Positions 44,154 to 52,167 of a stretch of DNA of 64,000 nt are shown one piece after another. The DNA comes from Spirochaetota bacterium. GTDB lineage: Bacteria; Spirochaetota; Spirochaetia; Treponematales; Treponemataceae. Under the pieces are notes generated by a model. That model was not told where the DNA came from, made no database searches, and saw only the letters and a list, made by a program, of their open reading frames with translations. A program made the position numbers and the translations under genes. Location: assembly GCA_023393015.1 (NCBI GenBank), contig JAEWMY010000054.1, positions 87,395 to 151,394 on the forward strand, in the 5' to 3' direction. Every line of letters starts with the position of its first letter. Position 1 is the stretch's first letter.

Positions 44154-45452
44154 CTATTTCGTTCCGGGAATGAGTTCCAGTATCTGCTTGATGGGCATGC
44201 ATTGTGTGTCGGCCTCGAGCGAACGCTCGTGTTCCAGGATGGAGCGGGCAACCGACATCATGGCGGGATAGGAGGCGCGAAGCATGTGGTTCGCGTAGAT
44301 CACGATATTCGCACCCCATTCCCTGAGCTGATTTTCCGTAAACTGATTATACGTCGTCGGCACGAGCACGATCGGGACGCTCTTGTAGTCCTTGCGGAAT
44401 TCAGCGCAGAATTCCCTTATGTCGTCCCCGGATTTATCCTTGCTGTGAATCATGACGCCATCGGCTCCGGCCTTGACGTAGGCCGAGGCGCGCGTGAGGG
44501 CGTCCGACACGGGGAACCCCGCGATGAGGCTCTCCAGGCGCGCGATGATCATGAAATCCTTCGTAACCTGGGCTTTTTTGCCCGCGCTGATTTTTTCGCA
44601 AAATTCCGGTATCTCGGCGAGTTGCTGCTGAACGTCGGTACCGAACAGGGAGTTTTTCTTGAGACCGACCTTGTCTTCGATGATGACGGCGGACACACCG
44701 TTGCGTTCGAGGGTGCGGACGGTAAACACGAAGTGCTCGGTCTTGCCTCCGGTATCACCGTCGAAGATGATCGGTTTGGTCGTACACTCGAGGATGTTCG
44801 TCAAATCCTGCAATCGTGTCGTCAAATCGACCGCTTCGATGTCGGGCTTCCCCTTGCAAGTCGAGTCGGTAAGGCTTGAAGACCACATGCCGTCGTAACT
44901 GTGGATACCGTCATCCTTGACAATCTCGGTGTTCTCGATGATGAGTCCGGAAAGGCCCGAATGCGCCTCCATGATCCTGACTATCGGTTTCGCCTGGATG
45001 AGTCGCCTGAGCGTTTTCATGCGTATCTCGGGCGTCGTTCCGAGCGACTTGAGCGTTTCGTTGAGCGCGGTGGAATTGATACCCTTTGTATACGGGATTT
45101 CGACAACCTCGCCGCCAAGTTCCTTCATCGTCGTCAGGACGTCGTCGCGAATCTTGCTTAACGGACCCGTTTTCCAGTCATCGCCGTGTATGATGCAGTC
45201 CGGCTTGTACTTTATCAGGTTGGGGACGTAGCTCCAATCCTCCTGCGGGACGACTCGGGCGACGCCCTTGAGGTTCTCGACAACCTGTTTGCGTTGCTCG
45301 TATGACAAGTACGGAAGGCGTTTGTGAAGGGCGATGGCCGAATCCGTCAACAACCCGACGGTGACTTCCCCGATTTTGGCGGCTTCGTTCAGGATATTGA
45401 TTATTCCCGGATGGATAATGTCCGCGGTCATGCCGAGATAGACGGTTTTCAT
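44154..45452 (-). CDS. aepX: Phosphoenolpyruvate mutase with N-terminal cytidylyltransferase-like domain
   Basis: Forms the C-P bond by rearranging PEP to phosphonopyruvate, the entry point to phosphonates. 432 residues: an N-terminal nucleotidyltransferase-like domain (1 to about 135) and the mutase domain (about 145-432) with IMEAHSGLSGLIIEN, FDGDTGGKTEHF and the diagnostic EDKVGLKKNS (E259 to S268; EDK-x5-NS separates the mutase from isocitrate-lyase relatives). In the N-terminal domain the HxGH catalytic motif reads HPGI (14-17), so it is probably not an active cytidylyltransferase. Start ATG with GAGG upstream; an internal promoter lies before it. Confidence 0.93.
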   Translation of the reverse strand: MKTVYLGMTADIIHPGIINILNEAAKIGEVTVGLLTDSAIALHKRLPYLSYEQRKQVVENLKGVARVVPQEDWSYVPNLIKYKPDCIIHGDDWKTGPLSKIRDDVLTTMKELGGEVVEIPYTKGINSTALNETLKSLGTTPEIRMKTLRRLIQAKPIVRIMEAHSGLSGLIIENTEIVKDDGIHSYDGMWSSSLTDSTCKGKPDIEAVDLTTRLQDLTNILECTTKPIIFDGDTGGKTEHFVFTVRTLERNGVSAVIIEDKVGLKKNSLFGTDVQQQLAEIPEFCEKISAGKKAQVTKDFMIIARLESLIAGFPVSDALTRASAYVKAGADGVMIHSKDKSGDDIREFCAEFRKDYKSVPIVLVPTTYNQFTENQLREWGANIVIYANHMLRASYPAMMSVARSILEHERSLEADTQCMPIKQILELIPGTK

Positions 45453-45490
45453 ACATACCTCATCGAATAAAAGTCGGTCTTGCGCTGGAC

Positions 45491-45520
45491 ATAATACCCG
45501 TTAATTCCCAGGTTCGACAA
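45491..45520 (-). promoter_or_regulatory. Predicted internal promoter for aepX-aepY-pntC
   Basis: Minus strand: TTGTCG (45520-45515), 18-base spacer, TATTAT (45496-45491), giving a leader of about 30 bases to the aepX ATG. The surrounding 45453-45605 gap is AT-richer than its neighbours and holds a weak 6-bp inverted repeat (AATCGA...TCGATT) just after the flippase gene. Confidence 0.4.
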
Positions 45521-45605
45521 GGGGCAATAATTGAGCAGTAAAACATCCCGTTCGCGCCATAAGTAATTGCAAATCGAAAAAAGATCGATTAATCATAGTG
45601 CCGGG

Positions 45606-47402
45606 TCAATCCTCGGGGAACAACTCGTCGTACGTTCCCCTCTTTTGAACGGTTCCGCGCTCGATCAGGAATATCTCGTCGCACCTTCTGAGCGTCGTGA
45701 GCCTGTGAGCGATCAAAATAATGGTCTTCTTTCCGGAAAGCCCGTCGATGGCCTGCATGACGTCCAGTTCCGTCTGGTTGTCGAGGGCGCTCGTCGCCTC
45801 GTCCATGACGAGGACGGACGGGTCGCGGTACAACGCGCGAGCGATTCCTATCCGCTGTCTCTGTCCGCCGGATAGACGAATCCCGCGCTCTCCTATGACG
45901 GTTTCATACGCGTCGGGAAGCTCGCGCGAGATAAACTCGTCTATCTGCGCGAGAGACGCGGCATTTCGCACGGCGTCCATGTCGATATCCTCGCGCGCTA
46001 CTCCGAAGGCGATATTCGAGGCGATTGTATCGTTAGATAGATAAATGTTTTGCGGTACGTACCCGAGATTCCGCTGCCAGTTCCTGATATTCGCGGAGGA
46101 TATTCGAGTGCCGTCGATCTCGATCGTTCCGCCCTGGGGAATAAGGAGTCCGAGAATGATGTCCACGAGCGTGGTTTTCCCCGAACCCGTCTTGCCGGCG
46201 AAACCGACCAGGGTATTCGCGCGTATCGTAAGCGATATCCCGTCGATTACCCGCTTGGCGGACGACGCGGCGGCCGGCTCCTCGACGCGGCCGTAGGAAA
46301 ACGCGATATCCCTGAGCGCGATCTCGCGCGAGAATTCCATGCGTTGCGAGGCGGCGTCGATATCGTCCCTCTCGAGCGAGGAGAAGGCGAACTCGCTTAC
46401 GATTCTCGTGGCCGCGGGCATGCTGTACTTGAACTTGCTGAACGCCCTGAACAGGTTCTGAACGGCTGGCATGAGGCGGTATCCGGCGTAGGCGTACACG
46501 CTGATGGACGAGATGATTGTCTTGAAATCGTCCGTGTTGCTGATCATTATCATGATGAAAAACAGTATGGAGCTGAACGATACGACCTCGAGGACGTACT
46601 TCGGCACGATACCGATGATTTCTTCCTTCGTCACGTTTCGCGCGAGCCGTTTCGAGGGCGGTACGTACGAAGAAACGAACGAATGCTCGCAACCGGATAT
46701 CTTCGTCTCCTTGATTCCCCAAAAGGCCTCGTTCACGACCTGCGATTGGATCCGGCTCAACTCGAACCGCTCGGCGCCGAGTCTCCCGACCTCTTTCTTC
46801 ACGATAAAATAAATGAAGCCGTACACGAACACGAGAAGCGCCGTTATGAAAAACGTCGCGAAGGGATTGATGTAAAAAAGAAAAGCGGTAAGTAGCACGA
46901 TCTGGAATATGTAGGAGAGAATGATAACCATTTGCATGAGCGTGCCGGTAATCATGCGCTCGATCTCACCGTTGATGTTCTTTACGAAATCGTAACTGTT
47001 CTTGTTGAGAAAGAAGGGATATTTCTGCGATATGTAGATCCTGAGCAGTTTTAGCGACAGCGTGTGCCGTCGCATGCTCGTGAAGCGGTTTTGCATGTAC
47101 GCGTAGAGAACGGAATACGCGTTGCGCAGGACGATAAACGCGAACATAAGCATGCCGAGGGCGAACAAAAAGGACCTGTGGCTGCTGAAGCCGAAGAATG
47201 AGTACGCCCAGGCGAGGTAGGAATTGGTTTCGATCAGTTCGGGCTGGGACGCCACGGCGATGAACGGCATAATGGTGCTGACGCCGAGGGTTTCTATGAT
47301 CCCGAGACCCATCGCGCCGAGGCCGAGAAAGAAAAGGAACATTCTCTCCCTTTTTTCCATGAGCGAGACGATACTGGCGATTTGACGGTATATCGATCTC
47401 AT
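45606..47402 (-). CDS. ABC exporter with fused membrane and ATPase domains, PglK/MsbA-like flippase
   Basis: 598 residues: six membrane helices (about 20-310) followed by a nucleotide-binding domain with Walker A GFAGKTGSGKTTLVDI, Q-loop YVPQNIYLSNDTI, signature IRLSGGQRQRIGIARAL, Walker B VLVMDEATSALD and H-loop LIAHRLTTL. The N-terminal IASIVSLMEKRERMFLFFLGLGAMGLGIIETLGV is typical of PglK-type flippases of lipid-linked oligosaccharides, and its cluster position between sugar-nucleotide and phosphonate genes fits that role. The exact cargo cannot be read. RBS is weak. Confidence 0.88.
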   Translation of the reverse strand: MRSIYRQIASIVSLMEKRERMFLFFLGLGAMGLGIIETLGVSTIMPFIAVASQPELIETNSYLAWAYSFFGFSSHRSFLFALGMLMFAFIVLRNAYSVLYAYMQNRFTSMRRHTLSLKLLRIYISQKYPFFLNKNSYDFVKNINGEIERMITGTLMQMVIILSYIFQIVLLTAFLFYINPFATFFITALLVFVYGFIYFIVKKEVGRLGAERFELSRIQSQVVNEAFWGIKETKISGCEHSFVSSYVPPSKRLARNVTKEEIIGIVPKYVLEVVSFSSILFFIMIMISNTDDFKTIISSISVYAYAGYRLMPAVQNLFRAFSKFKYSMPAATRIVSEFAFSSLERDDIDAASQRMEFSREIALRDIAFSYGRVEEPAAASSAKRVIDGISLTIRANTLVGFAGKTGSGKTTLVDIILGLLIPQGGTIEIDGTRISSANIRNWQRNLGYVPQNIYLSNDTIASNIAFGVAREDIDMDAVRNAASLAQIDEFISRELPDAYETVIGERGIRLSGGQRQRIGIARALYRDPSVLVMDEATSALDNQTELDVMQAIDGLSGKKTIILIAHRLTTLRRCDEIFLIERGTVQKRGTYDELFPED

Positions 47403-47433
47403 ATGGCCGATTCCCCATTTTTATCGAATGCTG

Positions 47434-48039
47434 TCACTCCTCGTCCTCCCATGAAAGCAGAACCTCGGGGCCTATTGACGCGTAGAGGGCGCGGATAAGC
47501 TCCGATGATCTCGCGTCTGCATCCTCGTAAAAACCAGACTCCCGAAGTTCGTTCGCCACGCGTTCCTTGAATACGCCTATCTCCTGCAATTTTTGCTCGG
47601 TCGAGATGGGAACGAAGAGGTTTCTCCTGATATCCCAGAATCTCAGACTCTCCACGTCGACGATGTTCTCGAGAATCTCCGAACGGGGCATGACGATGCG
47701 AACCGTGTCGTTCGGGGAATCGTACTCGACCGTGATTCGCGAGACGTCCCGTATTCCAGCCTTAACGATTCCCGAGAATCTCACGAGGGAAAAACTTCCG
47801 CCGCCGACGAAAAACGGCCTGTTCAGTTCCATTACGTCCGTGTACCTGTATTCGAGGACGGAAAGTTCCGCGATCCTGTCGATGGACGAAGAGGTAAGGT
47901 TGTCGAAGGCGCGCCGTTTGCGCCTTTCTTCGAATCGACCGTACGCCGAGCGCGCCGCGAACGCGGCGACCACGACGGCCGCGATACCGGCGAGAATGAC
48001 CGTCCTGCGCCGTATCAACGGTACTTTCCGCCGTACCAT
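47434..48039 (-). CDS. DUF4230 membrane-anchored protein
   Basis: 201 residues: a basic N-terminus and one membrane helix (about 15-32, TVILAGIAAVVVAAFAA), then a DUF4230 domain (ELSVLEYRYTDVMEL ... FSLVRFSGIVKAGIR ... RITVEYDSPNDTVRIVMPRSEIL) and a helical tail (about 145-195). The family has no known activity. The start ATG directly abuts the ugd stop codon, so it is translated from the glycan operon mRNA. It sits just before the flippase gene. An auxiliary role at the membrane is possible but only inferred. Confidence 0.8.
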   Translation of the reverse strand: MVRRKVPLIRRRTVILAGIAAVVVAAFAARSAYGRFEERRKRRAFDNLTSSSIDRIAELSVLEYRYTDVMELNRPFFVGGGSFSLVRFSGIVKAGIRDVSRITVEYDSPNDTVRIVMPRSEILENIVDVESLRFWDIRRNLFVPISTEQKLQEIGVFKERVANELRESGFYEDADARSSELIRALYASIGPEVLLSWEDEE

Positions 48040-49377
48040 CTATTGACCCACCGCGAAAAACGAGAAGCCCCTGCGTTCCATGTCGGGTCGTTTGTATACG
48101 TTTCGCAGGTCGAAGAATAGGGGCTTCGACAGGAGTCCCTTGACCCTGTCAAGATCGAGATTCCGGTATTGATTCCATTCCGTCATCAAGACGGCGGCGT
48201 CGGATCCCTTGATGGTTTCGTATTCATCCGAAAAAAACGTTACCGAATCACGTACCGACTCGAGCCTCCACGTAGCCTCGTTCAAAGCCGCGGGGTCGCA
48301 GGCGCGTATTATCGCGCCCCGCGCGACAAGTCCTTCGATTATCGAAAGCGCGGGCGCCTCGCGCATGTCGTCCGTATTCGGCTTGAACGCGAGACCGAGT
48401 ACGGCTATCGTTTTGCCGGCGAGAGAGCCGTTTCCGCCGAAACCCGCCTCGATTTTCGAGACCATCCGTTCTTTTTGGCGTTCGTTCGCCTCTATTGTCG
48501 TTTCTACGATAGAGAGGGGTTCGCCCCAGTCGCGGCCGATTCGGGCCATCGCCTGCGTGTCCTTCGGAAAGCAGCTTCCGCCGTAACCGGGTCCGGGATG
48601 GAGGAATTTTCCCCCGATGCGGCCGTCACGTCCCATCGCCTTGGCGACGTCCTGCACGTTGGCGCCGACCTTCTCGCAGAGGTTCGCGACCTCGTTGATA
48701 AAGGTGATCTTTACCGCGAGAAAGGAATTGGACGCGTACTTGATCATCTCCGCGGTCTCTATGTTCGTCTCGATATACGGCGTTTCGTTGATATACAGCG
48801 ACCGATACACGTCCTTCATGAGAGCCTTGGACCGTTCGCTTTCCGCGCCGATCACGACGCGATCCGGGTGGGTAAAGTCCTGCACGGCCGAACCTTCCCT
48901 GAGAAACTCCGGGTTCGATACTACGTCGAACGAAAGGGACGACGCGTCGGGCCGTTTCGCCAGTTCCTCCAGGACCCAGGCCTTTACTTTGCGACCGGTT
49001 CCGACGGGAACGGTGCTTTTATCCACGATTACCTTGTAGCCGTTCATGGCCCTCGCAACCTCGCGGGCGACCGCCTCTACGTATTTGAGGTCAGCGCTGC
49101 CGTCGTCCGCGGGGGGAGTTCCGACCGCTATGAAAACGACGTCGGAAGCTCGAACCGCCGAGGCCATGTCGTTCGTGAACGCGAGGCGGCCCGCCGCCAC
49201 GTTTCTTTTCACGACGTCCTCGAGACCTGGTTCGTAAATGGGAATCGCGCCGGCCTTGAGCGAAGCGACTTTCTGGTCGTTGTTGTCGACGCAGATGACG
49301 GTATTTCCGAAATCGGCGAGACACGCTCCCGATACGAGTCCCACGTATCCCGTTCCAGCTACAGCTATCGAAGCCAT
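48040..49377 (-). CDS. ugd: UDP-glucose 6-dehydrogenase family protein
   Basis: Oxidises a UDP-sugar (probably UDP-glucose) twice to the uronic acid. 445 residues: Rossmann GTGYVGLVSGACLADFG, FIAVGTPPADDGSADL, VDKSTVPVGTG, NPEFLREGSA, ETAEMIKYASNSFLA and the catalytic GYGGSCFPKDT (Cys). The EF..EG..V and GGSCFPKD strings fit UDP-glucose rather than GDP-mannose dehydrogenases. ATG at 49377 with AAGGAGAG upstream; an ORF extension to 49398 is rejected. Overlaps the epimerase by 13 bases. Confidence 0.93.
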   Translation of the reverse strand: MASIAVAGTGYVGLVSGACLADFGNTVICVDNNDQKVASLKAGAIPIYEPGLEDVVKRNVAAGRLAFTNDMASAVRASDVVFIAVGTPPADDGSADLKYVEAVAREVARAMNGYKVIVDKSTVPVGTGRKVKAWVLEELAKRPDASSLSFDVVSNPEFLREGSAVQDFTHPDRVVIGAESERSKALMKDVYRSLYINETPYIETNIETAEMIKYASNSFLAVKITFINEVANLCEKVGANVQDVAKAMGRDGRIGGKFLHPGPGYGGSCFPKDTQAMARIGRDWGEPLSIVETTIEANERQKERMVSKIEAGFGGNGSLAGKTIAVLGLAFKPNTDDMREAPALSIIEGLVARGAIIRACDPAALNEATWRLESVRDSVTFFSDEYETIKGSDAAVLMTEWNQYRNLDLDRVKGLLSKPLFFDLRNVYKRPDMERRGFSFFAVGQ

Positions 49378-50402
49378 GGTTTTCTCTCCTTGTACCAATC
49401 AGTAAATAACGCGATGCCCTCTTCGAGCCTGGTTGAAGGTTTCCAACCGAAATCCCGTTCGAGCGCGGACGTGTCGGCGGCGGTCATGTAGACGTCACCC
49501 GGTTGCATCGGCAGGTATTTCCTGATGGCCTTCGTCCCGAGCGATTCCTCGAGAATCCGTATAAAATCCTCGAGACGCTCGGGTCGCGAGTTTCCGATAT
49601 TGTAAACCCTATACGGCGCGGACGACCGGTCTGGCGCGTGGGCGTCGGGATCGAACGTCGGGTCGCCCTCGGGAGGGCGGTTTGCCAGCAAGACAACCGC
49701 TTTCACGACGTCGTCGATGTAGGTAAAGTCGCGAAGGAGGTCGCCCGAATTGTAAATCTCGATTTCCTTTCCCTTCATTATCGCGTCGGCGAACTTGAAA
49801 TACGCCATGTCCGGGCGTCCGTTCGGGCCGTACACGGTGAAGAACCTCATCGCCGTCGCGGGCAATCCGTAGAGGTGGCTGTACGTATGCGCCATAAGCT
49901 CGTTCGCGCGTTTTGTCGCCGCGTACAGGCTGACGGGATGGTCGACCGCGTCGCGTTCGGAAAAGGGAACCTTGCGGTTCATCCCGTACACGGAGGAGCT
50001 GGAAGCGAAGGCGAGATGCGCTATCGACCGATTCCGGCACGCCTCCAGCACGTTGAGGAATCCTTCGAGATTGGAGGAGGCGTACGAATGCGGATTCGTG
50101 ATGCTGTACCTGACGCCCGCCTGGGCTGCGAGGTGTATGACGCGATCGGGCGGCGCCTCGTCGAAGGCCGCGGAAAGCGACTGTCGATCCTCTATCTCGA
50201 TACGCCGGAAGGTCCAGGAACCTCGTCTGTTGTCCGGTCCGCGCGCGGCGGCCTCGAGAAGCGCTATACGCTCCTCCTTGAGGTCGACGCGGTAATAGGA
50301 ATTGACCGAGTCTATACCGATCACCTCGTGACCGGTGCGCAAGAGTTCGGCGCAGACGTGGTAGCCGATGAATCCCGCGGCTCCGGTAACGAGATATCTC
50401 AC
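49365..50402 (-). CDS. NAD-dependent sugar epimerase, likely UDP-glucuronate 4-epimerase
   Basis: Short-chain dehydrogenase-type epimerase, 345 residues: LVTGAAGFIGYHVCAELL, IHLAAQAGVRYSITNPHSY, SSSSVYG, the catalytic Y-x3-K in YAATKRANE, and FFTVYGPNGRPDMAYFKFA. The AAQAGVRYS and GRPDMA strings are those of UDP-glucuronate 4-epimerases, and the next gene makes UDP-glucuronate, so UDP-galacturonate is the expected product. GTG at 50402 with GGGAGAAG upstream overlaps the manC stop; the long N-terminal extension in the same frame is a manC shadow. Confidence 0.88.
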   Translation of the reverse strand: MRYLVTGAAGFIGYHVCAELLRTGHEVIGIDSVNSYYRVDLKEERIALLEAAARGPDNRRGSWTFRRIEIEDRQSLSAAFDEAPPDRVIHLAAQAGVRYSITNPHSYASSNLEGFLNVLEACRNRSIAHLAFASSSSVYGMNRKVPFSERDAVDHPVSLYAATKRANELMAHTYSHLYGLPATAMRFFTVYGPNGRPDMAYFKFADAIMKGKEIEIYNSGDLLRDFTYIDDVVKAVVLLANRPPEGDPTFDPDAHAPDRSSAPYRVYNIGNSRPERLEDFIRILEESLGTKAIRKYLPMQPGDVYMTAADTSALERDFGWKPSTRLEEGIALFTDWYKERKPWLR

Positions 50403-51523
50403 GCGGGTGCTTCTCCCTTGTCTTGTTTCGGAAATCTCATGTCCATGTTCCGCACGATATCCGTCTTTCCCTTTCTCGACACGAGCGCCTTTCCGCCGTG
50501 AATGACCACGACGAGATCGTCGACGCCGCACAGCTGAACGGGAATATCGGAATACACGAAACAGTTTTCTGAATCGGCTCGCATTACCCCCGAGTCATGG
50601 GACGGCGAATACTTCGCGAAGGAATCCCAGGACCCGACGTCGTCCCAATGGAACGTAGCCCGCACCGAAACGGACCTCGCGCATTTTTCGCTGACCGCGT
50701 AGTCGATCGAGATCGACTCGACGGAGTCATACGCGTCGGCGACGGATCGGGAACGCGTTATAACGCGAATTCCCGACGGGTCGGTCGATTCGTCCGCCTT
50801 CTCGATTCCCGAAAAGGAGCGCGCGACGTCGGGACGATGCCGGGCGAGTTCTTCGAGGAAAAAATCGGCCCTGAACGCGTACATGCCCGAATTCCAGAAA
50901 TATCCGCCGCCCGCGAGATATTCCGAGGCGACGGCGAAATCGGGTTTTTCCACGAACGAGTCCACGGTAAAGGCGGCGACGCCTTCAAGGCCCTCGCAAG
51001 GCTCGGGAGGGCCTGCCTTGATATATCCATAACCGGTAGCGGGGTAGGTCGGGCGAATCGCGAGGGATACGAGCTTTTCCGCCTCGGCGAACCGTGAAGC
51101 CGCCCGAACGTCGCGCACGAAACTTTCCATCGGCGCGATGACGTGATCGCTCGCCATCACGAGAATATTCGGCGTATACCCCCTTTCGAGGGCGAGAAGG
51201 TAGGAACAAGCCCAGGCGAGCGGCGGCGCGGTATTCCTGCCGACGGGTTCTCCCATTACCAGTACCTTTTCCGCGAGGTGTTCGCGTCCCGTATTCCGGA
51301 GCAGTTCGAGCGCGTTGTCGATGACCAAGGGAACCCAGGACTCGCGAGTGATTATTACGACCGTACCTTTCACCTCGAGCGCGAGCGCGCGGGAAAGGGC
51401 CGCTTGCAGGAAACTCGATCCGTCATCGAGCGTGATAAACTGTTTCGGACGGTCGGTGTCGGAAAGCGGCCAAAGGCGCTCGCCCGAGCCGCCGGCGAGT
51501 ATGACGACATCCGTGCACTTCAT
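50399..51523 (-). CDS. manC: Mannose-1-phosphate guanylyltransferase
   Basis: Makes GDP-mannose. 374 residues: VILAGGSGERLWPLSDTDRPKQFI (nucleotide loop and conserved Lys), GEPVGRNTAPPLA, VMASDHVI, ATGYGYIKAG, FVEKPD, GYFWNSGMYAF, and SIDYAVSEK before a W-D-D-V-G-S-W motif. It lacks the C-terminal isomerase domain of the long form, so mannose-6-phosphate isomerase must be elsewhere. ATG overlaps the regulator stop (ATGA). Confidence 0.93.
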   Translation of the reverse strand: MKCTDVVILAGGSGERLWPLSDTDRPKQFITLDDGSSFLQAALSRALALEVKGTVVIITRESWVPLVIDNALELLRNTGREHLAEKVLVMGEPVGRNTAPPLAWACSYLLALERGYTPNILVMASDHVIAPMESFVRDVRAASRFAEAEKLVSLAIRPTYPATGYGYIKAGPPEPCEGLEGVAAFTVDSFVEKPDFAVASEYLAGGGYFWNSGMYAFRADFFLEELARHRPDVARSFSGIEKADESTDPSGIRVITRSRSVADAYDSVESISIDYAVSEKCARSVSVRATFHWDDVGSWDSFAKYSPSHDSGVMRADSENCFVYSDIPVQLCGVDDLVVVIHGGKALVSRKGKTDIVRNMDMRFPKQDKGEAPA

Positions 51524-52053
51524 GCGCGGCCTCCCAGCAATTCACGAATATGCACGAGCGAGTCTACCGTGTCGACCGGAGAGCCGGTAACGGATTCGGA
51601 CACGAATACGAAGGTATCCTTCGGAATGTCTTTCTCCGTTTCGTACGCCTCGAATCTCATTCCCGCGCGCTGCGCAGCGTATTCAACGATAAAGTCCATA
51701 TCGCTGATTCCGAGCAACCCGATGCGCGCGAATCCCCGGGCCTTCGCCTCCGATACGGCGCTGACGATCGATTCCTTGTAATCGACCACCTGCCGCATCG
51801 TTTTTTTAAGGTAACGATACGTTCTTCGGGCCAACTCGTTGACGCCGTCGGGCGTCAGCACGTACGTCACGTTTCTCGGAGAAACGCGCTTTATGAGGAT
51901 ATGGCCCTTCTGGGTCAACCGACGAACGAGTACGTTCGTCATACCGAGCGACATGTGTATGGCCTTCGCCAGTTCGCGTTGACTGACGCGGTTGCCCTCG
52001 GCAGAGAGTTGGTTGATCGTGCTCAAGAGGACGTATTCCGAATCTTGTTCCAT
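51520..52053 (-). CDS. Winged-helix regulator heading the glycan operon
   Basis: 177 residues: an N-terminal winged helix of MarR-like type (about 5-75; SQRELAKAIHMSLGMTNVLVRRLTQKGHILIKR is the helix-turn-helix, and VTYVLTPDGVNELARR the wing and next helix), a linker helix, and a C-terminal domain (about 95-177, ARIGLLGISDMDFIVEYAAQRAG) of unknown ligand that looks like a small alpha/beta fold. As first gene of the operon, directly after a palindrome over its own start site, it is probably an autoregulator. It overlaps manC by 4 bases. Confidence 0.8.
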   Translation of the reverse strand: MEQDSEYVLLSTINQLSAEGNRVSQRELAKAIHMSLGMTNVLVRRLTQKGHILIKRVSPRNVTYVLTPDGVNELARRTYRYLKKTMRQVVDYKESIVSAVSEAKARGFARIGLLGISDMDFIVEYAAQRAGMRFEAYETEKDIPKDTFVFVSESVTGSPVDTVDSLVHIRELLGGRA

Positions 52054-52059
52054 ATTTAC

Positions 52060-52074
52060 GTTCAGCTACTGAAC
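52060..52074. promoter_or_regulatory. Operator-like palindrome at the glycan operon start
   Basis: GTTCAG-CTA-CTGAAC, a perfect 6-3-6 inverted repeat abutting the -10 hexamer of the operon promoter and reaching to 6 bases before the regulator ATG. A protein bound here would cover the transcription start. No second copy was noticed in the window. Confidence 0.55.
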
Positions 52075-52103
52075 AGGATACCATACCCGACCGTGCTTGA
52101 CAA
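52075..52103 (-). promoter_or_regulatory. Predicted promoter of the glycan/phosphonate operon
   Basis: Minus strand: TTGTCA (52103-52098), exactly 17 bases ending in TGG, TATCCT (52080-52075). It has five of six -35 matches and an extended -10. The regulator ATG lies 21 bases after the hexamer. Confidence 0.55.
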
Positions 52104-52111
52104 GCTCATTA

Positions 52112-52140
52112 GTTACAAAAAAGGGGCGATGTGGTATAGT
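52112..52140 (+). promoter_or_regulatory. Predicted promoter of the aminotransferase-glgA operon
   Basis: GTTACA (52112-52117), 17-base spacer ending in TGG, TATAGT (52135-52140). The leader has GAAGGAG before the ATG at 52168. Confidence 0.5.
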
Positions 52141-52167
52141 TTACCGTAAGAATCCGAAGGAGTTTTC

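Noticed and set aside
52097..52102. TTGACA on the plus strand as a -35 for the aminotransferase operon.
   Set aside because: The nearest -10 (52135) is 32 bases away; the hexamer is the complement overlap of the minus-strand TTGTCA. GTTACA at 52112 has the right spacing.
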